DNA of 28,808 bases from DASWHX01 sp036397995 (GTDB lineage: Bacteria; Bacteroidota; Bacteroidia; Cytophagales; Cyclobacteriaceae): contig DASWHX010000130.1 in assembly GCA_036397995.1 (NCBI GenBank), positions 1 through 28,808 on the forward strand, given 5' to 3'. Both the position numbers and the translations under genes were made by a program. How positions within the stretch are numbered: the stretch's first letter is position 1; the number at the start of each line of letters is the position of its first letter. This document shows, in pieces, positions 1 through 7,384 of the stretch. The notes beneath the pieces were generated by a model, which was not told where the DNA came from, made no database searches, and saw only the letters and a program-made list of their open reading frames with translations.

Positions 1-110
1 GCTGTTACCGAAAGGTGAGAGTTGTAAATTAGGAACCGCCCTATACCGATCGGTACCAGGGGGTGTGAAAGGACAGATAGGGAAATAATCCCTATCTTCC
101 TACTGGATTT
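1..110 (+). mobile_element. 3' end of a group II intron (domains V-VI), partial
   Basis: The sequence AGGAACCGCC at 31-40 followed by GGTGTGAAAGGAC (62-74) and TCCTACT (98-104) resembles the conserved domain V/VI end of many bacterial group II introns. A domain V-like hairpin can be drawn: ACC(G)CCCT at 35-42 pairs with AGGGGGT around 58-64, enclosing TACC-GATC-GGTA. Domain VI is a clear stem, AGATAGGG (75-82) with CCCTATCT (90-97), followed by the CCTACT segment that should carry the branch-point A. The tetraloop GATC is not GNRA and the usual 3'-side bulge is imperfect, so the copy may be decayed. The rest of the intron and any reverse transcriptase would lie to the left of the window. The exact 3' splice point is not determined. 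Confidence 0.5.
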
Positions 111-131
111 CTAACCTAATCTTAAAAAATA

Positions 132-965
132 ATGGAAGTAGATTTAAAAAACCTTAGTGCTTATACTGATGAAGCCATAAAATTGGCTCTGGCTTATGGA
201 CCAAAATTAGTCCTTGCGATTCTTACACTTATAGTTGGACTATGGGTGATTAAATGGTTCAGCAAGGGGATGATCAAAGTGATGGACTCCAGACGTCTGG
301 ATCCCTCATTGAAACCATTTTTTAGTTCCCTCATTTCAATAACCCTGAAAATACTCCTCGCGATATCTGTAATGGGAATGATTGGCATTGAAATGACTTC
401 TTTTATCGCTTTACTGGGTGCGGCCGGTTTGGCTTTTGGTATGGCACTATCGGGCACGTTACAAAATTTCGCCGGTGGAGTGGTTCTACTAGTTTTTAAG
501 CCCTTTAAAGTTGGTGATTTTGTGGAAGCCGCCGGTTACAGCGGAACAGTAAGTGAGATCAGGATTTTCAATACCATATTAAAAACCCCTGATAATAAAA
601 CGATTATCATTCCTAATAATGCAATCGCAGGCAGTTCAATGGTAAACTACACAACGGAGGCTACCCGCAGGGTCGATTTTGTTTTCGGAATCAGTTATCA
701 AGATGACATTGACTTAACAAAATCAATTTTGAACCGATTGATTGAACGTGATGAAAGAATTCATAAAGATCCTGCTCCATTTATTGGCCTGACAGAAATG
801 GCTGACAGTTCGGTCAATTTAGTTGTTCGTGTTTGGGCTGATACACCCAATTATTGGCCCATTTATTTTGATATGATGGAGGACGTGAAGAAAACTTTTG
901 ATGCCGAAGGTATCAGTATTCCTTTTCCACAGCGGGATGTACACCTGTATAATCAAAAGGCTTAA
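132..965 (+). CDS. MscS-family small-conductance mechanosensitive channel
   Basis: This is an inner-membrane channel that opens under membrane tension to release solutes during hypo-osmotic shock. At 277 residues it has the size of the minimal MscS form. Three hydrophobic segments occupy roughly residues 20-45, 62-85 and 88-125. The pore-lining third helix contains the family pattern GLAFGMALSGTLQNFAGG, and the beta domain starts with KPFKVGDFVE. The motif IIIPNNAI (around 160) is also typical. The C-terminal alpha/beta vestibule ends in SIPFPQRDVHL, another family hallmark. The ATG follows an A-rich stretch with no strong Shine-Dalgarno sequence. The next gene starts 3 bases after the stop, so the two are probably co-transcribed. 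The upstream region is the presumed group II intron end. Confidence 0.93.
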   Translation: MEVDLKNLSAYTDEAIKLALAYGPKLVLAILTLIVGLWVIKWFSKGMIKVMDSRRLDPSLKPFFSSLISITLKILLAISVMGMIGIEMTSFIALLGAAGLAFGMALSGTLQNFAGGVVLLVFKPFKVGDFVEAAGYSGTVSEIRIFNTILKTPDNKTIIIPNNAIAGSSMVNYTTEATRRVDFVFGISYQDDIDLTKSILNRLIERDERIHKDPAPFIGLTEMADSSVNLVVRVWADTPNYWPIYFDMMEDVKKTFDAEGISIPFPQRDVHLYNQKA

Positions 966-968
966 CTT

Positions 969-1901
969 GTGATAAGGAGAATACTTTTGTTCATGCTGGT
1001 GCCGGTGTCATTCCTTGCAAAATCTCAGGAAGATACCACGTATTGGAGAGCAGGTCTTAGCTCCACAATCGCTTTCTCGCAATTGTCGCTCACCAATTGG
1101 GCCAGCGGTGGTCAGAACAGTATTGCCTTGAACTCTGGTTTAACTTTGTTCGCCGATTACGCTAAAGAAAAAATAAGCTGGAAAAATAAAATTGACCTGG
1201 CTTACGGATTTATACAACAAAAAGATGATGGATATAGAAAATCTGATGATAGAATTATTGTAATCACTGAGTTTGGCTATTTGATTAGCCGTAAGCCAAA
1301 TCGAATGAAGTGGACAACAATGATTGATTTTAAAACACAATTTGATAAGGGATATAATTACCCTAATGATTCAATGAAAATATCGGATTTTATGGCCCCG
1401 GGTTATTTAACAATTGTAACCGGTTTGGAGTATTCCCCAAAACCTCATTTAACAGTTCTTTACTCACCTGTTTCGGGGAAATTCACCTTTGTAAATGATC
1501 AAAGACTGTCTAACGCGGGCGGGTTCGGTGTTGAAGGTGCTGTTTACGATATTGACGGGATTTTGATACAGGATGGGAAAAACCTAAACTCTGAATTTGG
1601 TTCCTATATGAGGGTCCAGTTTGAGAAGGAAGTAATGACAAACGTCACAGTATTTTCCAAAGCTGAATTTTTCACTGACTACCTGATGGATTTTGGAATT
1701 ATTGATGTGAACTGGGAGTCCAAACTTGACATGAAAATTAACAACTGGCTTTCCGCAAATCTTATACTTCATCTAATTTATGACCGCGATATTCGCTTTG
1801 AAGTTACTGACGCGAATGGAATAATCACCGGGACAGAGGACAGAATTCAATTCAAAGAATACCTGGGTGTAGGATTTAAGTACAACGTGTCAAACCGGTA
1901 A
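969..1901 (+). CDS. DUF3078 domain-containing exported protein
   Basis: This is a 310-residue exported protein of the Bacteroidota DUF3078 family, whose function is unknown. It starts with GTG at 969, 3 bases after the mscS stop. The N-terminus MIRRILLFMLVPVSFLAKSQ is a signal peptide. The mature N-terminus has the family pattern around FSQLSLTNWASGGQNSIA (about residues 37-54). The rest alternates polar and aromatic residues, such as KISWKNKIDLAYGF, and ends in YLGVGFKYNVSNR, which suggests outer-membrane beta strands. Outer-membrane location is an inference from this pattern. The spacing implies an operon with the channel gene. The 79 bases after the stop hold two short palindromes before the next gene. 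Confidence 0.85.
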   Translation: MIRRILLFMLVPVSFLAKSQEDTTYWRAGLSSTIAFSQLSLTNWASGGQNSIALNSGLTLFADYAKEKISWKNKIDLAYGFIQQKDDGYRKSDDRIIVITEFGYLISRKPNRMKWTTMIDFKTQFDKGYNYPNDSMKISDFMAPGYLTIVTGLEYSPKPHLTVLYSPVSGKFTFVNDQRLSNAGGFGVEGAVYDIDGILIQDGKNLNSEFGSYMRVQFEKEVMTNVTVFSKAEFFTDYLMDFGIIDVNWESKLDMKINNWLSANLILHLIYDRDIRFEVTDANGIITGTEDRIQFKEYLGVGFKYNVSNR

Positions 1902-1980
1902 GCCTCATAATAATTCCCGGAATTGATAAATTTTAAGAGCTAAAAATGGCTGCCAGCCGCTACTTTGTTAATTTAGAGCA

Positions 1981-3177
1981 ATGAATGTTATCCTTTTTGA
2001 CTACAACCCCTGGCGAGATTCGCTGCAACCCTTAACCTATACCCGGCCGGTTTCGGAACTCCGGGTTGGTATTCTTACTATAAAGGAAAAATGGGAAAGT
2101 GAATTATCCGTCCGTATTTCTTACCTAACCCGGAATTATCTTTCCGAGAAATTTCCCCTTTCTATTTCAGACGAAAACCTCTTGATAAACGGATCGTGGT
2201 GTCCCATGGCAGGTGTTAAAGATCTTCTCCAATTAAATACCGGTGAAAGCCTCGTATGGCAGGGGATTCCACTTGCGCTGAAAGTTTCTAAAGATGGGTT
2301 TTCTAAAATTCATAATCAGGATTTCAAAACAAAAAAAGAAATTCAATGTGAAAAAGTTCCGGTTCTGATTTCTAAACTTTGGCATCTTTTCAAAAATAAT
2401 GGCAGTGAAATACGGATTGATTTTGAGAGATTAACCAAAGGCAGGAAAAGTGAACCATTAACCGATCCCGGATGTACAATCTATGGGAAAGAGAATATTT
2501 TTCTTGAATCCGGAGCAATGGTCAGAGCGGCAATCCTGAATGCCGAGGATGGACCTATATATTTGGGGAAAAATTCCAGAGTTCAGGAGGGAAGCATTAT
2601 AAAAGGTCCGTTTGCCATGGGCGAAGGCTCCCATATAAATATGGGAGCGAAGGTAAAAGGGGATTCTACCCTTGGTCCTTTCTGTAAAGTTGGTGGGGAG
2701 ATCAGTAATTCCATCCTGCTGGGTTATAGTAATAAGGCGCATGATGGCTTCCTGGGAAATTCGGTAATCGGAGAATGGTGCAACATCGGCGCGGATACCA
2801 ACAATTCAAACCTCAAGAATAATTATGATGAAGTAAAGCTATGGGATTTTAGCCGACAAAGATTCGAGCTAACAGGCGAGACATTTGTTGGATTATTCAT
2901 GGGCGATCATTGCAAATGCGCAATAAATACAATGTTCAATACAGCAACTGTGACTGGAGTAGCGTCCAATATTTTTGGAGCTGGATTTCCAAGAACTTTC
3001 ATTCCCTCTTTCAGCTGGGGAGGTCCGGCGGGTTTCATCACATTTAAATTGGAAAAAGTTTTCGAAATGGCCGGGGCAATGATGAATCGTCGTGGCGTGC
3101 AATTAACGGAGGTCGATAAGAAAATACTGACAAAGGTTTTCGAACTATCCGTGGAATACAGGACCTGGGAACGGTGA
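1981..3177 (+). CDS. GlmU-like sugar nucleotidyltransferase-family protein
   Basis: This is a 398-residue protein of the Bacteroidota GlmU-like family (putative sugar nucleotidyltransferase). The N-terminal part has the family pattern PLTYTRPVSELRVGILTI (residues 17-34) instead of a classic GxGTRM nucleotide-binding loop, so nucleotidyl transfer is uncertain. From about residue 165 a left-handed beta helix of hexapeptide repeats is visible (IYGKENIFLESGAMVRAA, AKVKGDSTLGPFCKVGGE, IGEWCNIGADTNNSN), as in GlmU and acyltransferases. The helix part matches the conserved stretch from SNKAHDGFLGNSVIGEWC to GDHCKCAINTMFNTATVTG. A role in activated-sugar or cell-envelope metabolism is likely but the substrate is unknown. 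It stands alone, with the AT-rich module transcribed convergently from the right. Confidence 0.85.
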   Translation: MNVILFDYNPWRDSLQPLTYTRPVSELRVGILTIKEKWESELSVRISYLTRNYLSEKFPLSISDENLLINGSWCPMAGVKDLLQLNTGESLVWQGIPLALKVSKDGFSKIHNQDFKTKKEIQCEKVPVLISKLWHLFKNNGSEIRIDFERLTKGRKSEPLTDPGCTIYGKENIFLESGAMVRAAILNAEDGPIYLGKNSRVQEGSIIKGPFAMGEGSHINMGAKVKGDSTLGPFCKVGGEISNSILLGYSNKAHDGFLGNSVIGEWCNIGADTNNSNLKNNYDEVKLWDFSRQRFELTGETFVGLFMGDHCKCAINTMFNTATVTGVASNIFGAGFPRTFIPSFSWGGPAGFITFKLEKVFEMAGAMMNRRGVQLTEVDKKILTKVFELSVEYRTWER

Positions 3178-3208
3178 TTTATTATATTATAAAGGTGAGA
3201 TTTGAAGA

Positions 3209-3487
3209 TCACAATAATTTCTTTTTCCTAAGAATTTTCAAGTATTCACCTTTTGAAAGTGGGCATTTCGCAAGATCAACAAATTGCATTTTGTCAAGCT
3301 GGCATTGAACGGACATTTGCCTAATTAAGTAATCATCAAGGTCTTTTTTACTACCGTGACTTATTTTTGTGTGTAATATTAACTTATCATTATAGTAGTA
3401 TTCGAGTCTTTTGTGATCACCAGGAGAATCTATAAATCCCTTTTTCTTTAAATTTCTGTGAGTGTCTTTGGAATCAAGTACTGACAT
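3209..3487 (-). CDS. HicA-like putative toxin (small RNA-binding-fold protein)
   Basis: This 92-residue protein is not confidently recognised but resembles HicA-family mRNA interferases. An early NLKKKGF segment is followed by GDHKRLEYYYNDKLILHTKI (residues 23-42), which mirrors the HicA arrangement of a basic helix, a G(S/D)H catalytic-histidine region and beta strands. A C-terminal tail (VDLAKCPLSKGEYLKIL) makes it longer than classic 60-80-residue HicA. Its ATG overlaps the stop of the upstream gene by one base (TAATG), indicating translational coupling. Codon use is AT-rich compared with flanking genes, suggesting acquisition by transfer. If correct, it would be a translation-dependent RNase held inactive by the adjacent protein. 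It could also be part of a defence module. Confidence 0.5.
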   Translation of the reverse strand: MSVLDSKDTHRNLKKKGFIDSPGDHKRLEYYYNDKLILHTKISHGSKKDLDDYLIRQMSVQCQLDKMQFVDLAKCPLSKGEYLKILRKKKLL

Positions 3488-4407
3488 TACTCAACAGACT
3501 TTATAAGGTGATTAAGGAAAACCTTAATTCTGTTTAATTTTTTTGAAAGAGAATTATTATCTAATTCATTATATCTCTTGTATATATAATCAAATTCTTC
3601 AGCAAAATTTTGTTCAGCCTCTTCTTCAGATTGACCGGTTCCGATAATGTCAAGCATTTCATTATGAATAACATAATAATCGTTTTCCTTTTCAAGAGAT
3701 GACCGCAGGGGAAAATTTAAGTTATAAACTAATTGACCATAAGCTATAATCTGAGGAGAATAAGAAAGCGTAGTATAGGATTTCTTGTATATTTCCTGAA
3801 TTTTACTTTTTGTACCTTTCTTAGTCGTGATCAGCTTAACCCTTGCCACTGCATATTCCTCCAATCTATCGACAGCTAAATCTTTTATTTTTGTGGTTAA
3901 TTTTTTTTTAACTTCAGGTTTTAACCTTTTGATTCTATAAATCGGTTTTAGAATTTTTTTCTGATCAACACCTACAATAGATGTCGGAGCATCATCAAAA
4001 CTGTTGGTAAAATCATAAAGAACATCAACTATCTCATTTCTCTTATAAGAATCCGGATAAATTTCATTAATCTTAAAATAGTTTGATTTATTTGAAAGTT
4101 TCATGAGGTTTTCAAATCTCTTATTTACCACTCGTCTCTGTAACTCGACATTTCCAATCGAAGTTTGAAGCCTTGGAGAAAAGACGAATTCCGGAATGGC
4201 ACTTCCATGCCTGAACCCAGACAACTCCACTTTGAAATTCTCCAAATGAATAGGCTCTTTTGAATCAATATCACACTTAGCTATTGTAATGAGAAGGTTC
4301 TGAAGGTTTTCTGCAATTTTAATCAAGGTATCAACGGGTAGAGTATGAAACCTACCCACTTCACCTTCAATTAGAAAGCTAACACCTTTATTTAAGTTAA
4401 TTTTCAT
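3487..4407 (-). CDS. Putative enlarged HicB-like antitoxin with a large N-terminal domain
   Basis: This 306-residue protein is encoded directly upstream of the HicA-like gene and shares one base with it. The last 65 or so residues (ENDYYVIHNEMLDIIGTG, SEEEAEQNFAEEFDYIYKRY) look like the partial RNase H fold of HicB antitoxins, where a beta hairpin is followed by an EEAxxxFxxE helix. The first 230 residues are not recognised. They contain a basic central stretch (IYRIKRLKPEVKKKLTTKI) and no membrane segment or signal peptide. Classic HicB proteins are about 80-150 residues, so this would be an enlarged form with an added domain. A candidate -7 element, TAATATTG on the minus strand at 4428-4421, lies just upstream of the ATG. 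The gene is markedly AT-rich. Function is an inference from gene order and the C-terminal pattern. Confidence 0.45.
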   Translation of the reverse strand: MKINLNKGVSFLIEGEVGRFHTLPVDTLIKIAENLQNLLITIAKCDIDSKEPIHLENFKVELSGFRHGSAIPEFVFSPRLQTSIGNVELQRRVVNKRFENLMKLSNKSNYFKINEIYPDSYKRNEIVDVLYDFTNSFDDAPTSIVGVDQKKILKPIYRIKRLKPEVKKKLTTKIKDLAVDRLEEYAVARVKLITTKKGTKSKIQEIYKKSYTTLSYSPQIIAYGQLVYNLNFPLRSSLEKENDYYVIHNEMLDIIGTGQSEEEAEQNFAEEFDYIYKRYNELDNNSLSKKLNRIKVFLNHLIKSVE

Positions 4408-4461
4408 TTTTTTTGGATCCCAATATTAGATGTTTTTGTCGACTAAAAAAATGAAGCTGAT

Positions 4462-5619
4462 TTATTCATTCCAGCTCATCGGGTAACTGGGATCCAGGTA
4501 CGGGTAAGAGTCTTCTGTCAAGCTTAAGGGTTTAAAGGGATCCAGCATCACAGCAAGTTCTTCGGTGGAAGCAGCTCCCAAACTTTTTTCCACAGTACCC
4601 GGATGGGGGCCATGCGGTATTCCGCCGGGATGCAAAGTGAACGAACCCCGGCTAATTCCTTTTCTACTCATAAAACTTCCTTCCACATAATAGAGGACTT
4701 CGTCGGAATCAATGTTGGAGTGATTATACGGTACAGGAATTGCAAGCGGGTGATAATCAAACATCCGGGGCACAAAACTACAAATGACGTAATTATGTCC
4801 CTGGAAAGTTTGATGCACAGGTGGTGGCTGATGAATTCGTCCGGTGATGGGTTCAAAGTCATGGATGCTTAGCGCGTACGGAAATAAATACCCATCCCAG
4901 CCAACCAGGTCCAGCGGACTGGTAGCATAAACATATTGGTGCAGATAACCGGACTTCTTTATTTTTACCAGGGTTTCTTTATTGCCGGTGTCGGTAATTA
5001 ATTCTGATGGGGGACGGATGTCTCTTTCACAATAGGGTGAGTGCTCCATCAATTGTCCCAATTCATTTCTATATCTTTTTACGGTTTCTACAGGCGAAGC
5101 CGACTCAATGATCAATAACCGGACTGGACCTTTATCCCATTCAACTTTATAAATCGTGGTTCTGGGGATTATTACGTAGTCACCTTGTTTTATTCTCAAC
5201 TTGCCGAACTGACTTATCAGCCATCCGTTTCCATCGTGAATGAAAATAACTTCATCCCCTTCGGCATTTTTATAATAATAATCCATGGATTTTTCTTTTG
5301 GAATGCACAATGCCAGGGAGACATCGTTATTAACCAGCATCACCTTACGGGCATCAAGGTAATCGTTACCGGTTATTCCTGCTTCGGAGGTGTTCAGGTG
5401 AGTCGGTTTCATGACGGTCTCAATCCGTTTAGGACCGTAAGGCAGGGGATCCTGAATCTCCTTAATTCTGGTGGGTGCCTCAATGTGGTAAAGATTGGAA
5501 TAGATACCTGAAAACCCTTTGGAGCTGACTAACTCTTCCTTATACAGACTGCCATCGGGCTGACGGAATTGCGTGTGCCGCTTAGGTGGTATTTCTCCCA
5601 ATTTGTGATAGTATGTCAT
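4462..5619 (-). CDS. hmgA: Homogentisate 1,2-dioxygenase
   Basis: This 385-residue cupin-type dioxygenase opens the ring of homogentisate to maleylacetoacetate in tyrosine and phenylalanine degradation, using a non-haem iron. The family signature starts with TYYHKLGEIPPKRHTQFR. Iron-ligand candidates lie in PYNHSNIDSDEVLYYVEG and TLHPGGIPHGPHPG near residues 300-345, which match the His/Glu/His pattern of the family. The ligand glutamate appears one position later than in the animal enzyme (H-x6-E instead of H-x5-E), as I recall for Bacteroidota homologues. GDYVIIPRTTIYKVEW is also typical. The protein is cytoplasmic. Its ATG follows the S41 protease stop by 4 bases, so the two are co-transcribed. 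No other tyrosine-degradation gene is in the window. Confidence 0.88.
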   Translation of the reverse strand: MTYYHKLGEIPPKRHTQFRQPDGSLYKEELVSSKGFSGIYSNLYHIEAPTRIKEIQDPLPYGPKRIETVMKPTHLNTSEAGITGNDYLDARKVMLVNNDVSLALCIPKEKSMDYYYKNAEGDEVIFIHDGNGWLISQFGKLRIKQGDYVIIPRTTIYKVEWDKGPVRLLIIESASPVETVKRYRNELGQLMEHSPYCERDIRPPSELITDTGNKETLVKIKKSGYLHQYVYATSPLDLVGWDGYLFPYALSIHDFEPITGRIHQPPPVHQTFQGHNYVICSFVPRMFDYHPLAIPVPYNHSNIDSDEVLYYVEGSFMSRKGISRGSFTLHPGGIPHGPHPGTVEKSLGAASTEELAVMLDPFKPLSLTEDSYPYLDPSYPMSWNE

Positions 5620-5623
5620 GTTA

Positions 5624-7249
5624 TTAATTTGCTAACGCAAGTTGTTCTGCCTTGTCAAATAATTTCAATGATTGTTGAAGAACTTCATCTGATTCATTAA
5701 ATACCTGGTAGAATTCTTTCTCGCCCCATATGCTGCGGGCTATAAATGCTTTGATTGTTAATTCCATTAATGGTTTTGATTTGAGGAAGCCTGATTCATT
5801 ATAAACAACACCACCTTCCTCACCAATTGCAATAACCTTATCAAACATTTCTCCGGTTACCTTGAATTCATGATTATATTTTTCAAATCCCATTTCTTTA
5901 AGAGAAGCTTTGTTATTCTCATAATACAAATAACTAAACTCCCTAAGCACGTTATTGCCGAAGAGATGGGTATAATATGTGCTGTGAAAAGAGGAGTCCA
6001 GGGGAACAAAATGATCCGGCATAATTCCGCCACCGCCATAAACAACTCTGCCTTTTGCGGTTTCATATTTTAATGAATCCGCAAATTTGACACTATCGGC
6101 GCTAAAAAATTCACCATGGTTATATCTGTTGATCCAGTCATTCTCGTACTCATTGCCATTTCCATAGGGCTTCTGAATAGAGCGGCCGCTGGGGGTATAA
6201 TACCTGGAAATTGTTAAACGTATTTCAGAACCATCACTCAGCGGATATTGAACCTGCACCAATCCCTTTCCGAATGAACGTCTTCCTACAATCAGGGCGC
6301 GGTCATGATCCTGCAATGCCCCTGCAAGAATTTCTGCTGAAGAAGCAGATCCTTCATCAATAAGGACAATCAGAGGGCCTTTCTCAAACAAGCCTTTTCT
6401 TTTTGAGAAATACTTTTCCGTCCTTTTTGGATCTTTATCTTTCTGTGTCAGAATAAGTTTATTGCCCTGGAGAAATTCATCAGCAAGATTTACTGCCGGA
6501 ATCATATACCCGCCGCGATTGTCTTGCAAATCCAGAACCAATTTTTTCATGCCATCCTTTTCAAGTTTCGAAATCGCTTCAACTACCTCGTCATAAGTAG
6601 TGCTGCTGAAATTCCTGAATTTTATATACCCGATTTCCGGCGTTATCATATAATAAACGTCTACGGAGTTGGTAGGTATTTTATCACGGGTAATCAAAAA
6701 TGGAAGCAATTCCCTTTCTCCCCGCCGTTTTATTTCAATTCTTACCTGGGAGCCTTTGGGGCCCAGAAGCCGGTTGTAAACACCCTGGTAATCAATCCCA
6801 ATTCCCCCCACGTTATCTCCGTCAACACTCACAATTTTGTCCCCTGATTTAATCCCCATTTTTTCTGAAGGCCCACCCCCAAGAGCAGTCACCACGTAAA
6901 TGGTATCCCTAACAACATCAAATTGAATCCCAATTCCCTCGTAATTTCCCTGCAATTCAGAATTCACCCGGTTAAGATCCATCGCCGGAATATAGTAAGA
7001 GTGAGGATCCAGGTTATGCAGCATGTTACGAATGGTATTCTCCGTAATTTCATTGATATCCACATCATCTACATAATTCCGGTCAATAAGCGTCAGCACT
7101 TCTTTAAGCTTCGTCGCGCTTTCAGCAGGATTTTCTCCACCACCCTCATTTCCGGAGATGCCGGCTCCAAACAACAATCCAATGGCAACCGCCATGGAAA
7201 GAAGCATCGGCAGTTTGATTTGCGTTCTCGAATTCTTTATTTCACTCAC
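5624..7249 (-). CDS. S41-family C-terminal processing peptidase (CtpA/Prc-like)
   Basis: This is an exported or membrane-anchored serine protease of the tail-specific family. Read from GTG at 7249 it has 541 residues. An N-terminal hydrophobic segment (LPMLLSMAVAIGLLFGAG) acts as anchor or signal. A PDZ domain follows, with EGIGIQFDVV, GGPSEKMGIKSGDKIV and YNRLLGPKGSQV. The peptidase core has DLQDNRGG, then the nucleophile region DEGSASSAEILAGALQD and the lysine region GRRSFGKGLVQ, giving a Ser-Lys dyad. The GTG start is chosen because an excellent AGGAGG lies 7 bases upstream (7261-7256). An in-frame ATG at 7300 would add 17 residues but lacks a good ribosome site. The downstream hmgA is 4 bases away. 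A role in envelope protein maturation is inferred from the family. Confidence 0.92.
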   Translation of the reverse strand: MSEIKNSRTQIKLPMLLSMAVAIGLLFGAGISGNEGGGENPAESATKLKEVLTLIDRNYVDDVDINEITENTIRNMLHNLDPHSYYIPAMDLNRVNSELQGNYEGIGIQFDVVRDTIYVVTALGGGPSEKMGIKSGDKIVSVDGDNVGGIGIDYQGVYNRLLGPKGSQVRIEIKRRGERELLPFLITRDKIPTNSVDVYYMITPEIGYIKFRNFSSTTYDEVVEAISKLEKDGMKKLVLDLQDNRGGYMIPAVNLADEFLQGNKLILTQKDKDPKRTEKYFSKRKGLFEKGPLIVLIDEGSASSAEILAGALQDHDRALIVGRRSFGKGLVQVQYPLSDGSEIRLTISRYYTPSGRSIQKPYGNGNEYENDWINRYNHGEFFSADSVKFADSLKYETAKGRVVYGGGGIMPDHFVPLDSSFHSTYYTHLFGNNVLREFSYLYYENNKASLKEMGFEKYNHEFKVTGEMFDKVIAIGEEGGVVYNESGFLKSKPLMELTIKAFIARSIWGEKEFYQVFNESDEVLQQSLKLFDKAEQLALAN

Positions 7250-7342
7250 TTTATTCCTCCTTTTACTTTTAACTCTGGGATTGGTAATATAACATGACAA
7301 TAAATTTACATTATTTTTGACAGTTTAAGATGGATAAAATAA

Positions 7343-7369
7343 TTGATATAATTTTTTATTTTATCTTTG
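7343..7369 (+). promoter_or_regulatory. Bacteroidota-type promoter for the RIC-ruvX-def operon
   Basis: TATCTTTG at 7362-7369 is an exact match to the Bacteroidota -7 consensus TAnnTTTG. A TTG at 7343-7345 lies 16 bases upstream as a -33 candidate, one base shorter than the usual 17-23 range. The element covers the alternative TTG start at 7367, which supports ATG at 7385 as the true start and implies a leader of about 10 bases. The minus-strand protease gene diverges from this region. Confidence 0.55.
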
Positions 7370-7384
7370 ATTAACGAGCCAATA

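Noticed and set aside
3500..4400. Considered a phage or prophage fragment in the AT-rich stretch
   Set aside because: Only two coupled genes are present, with no integrase, attachment repeats or structural genes next to them.
4603..5511. Plus-strand open frames opposite the homogentisate dioxygenase gene
   Set aside because: They are shadows of a strongly conserved minus-strand gene and show no motifs.
7250..7300. Longer N-terminus of the S41 protease from ATG 7300
   Set aside because: The extra 17 residues are basic and lack a good ribosome site, while GTG 7249 has AGGAGG at ideal distance just before the hydrophobic segment.
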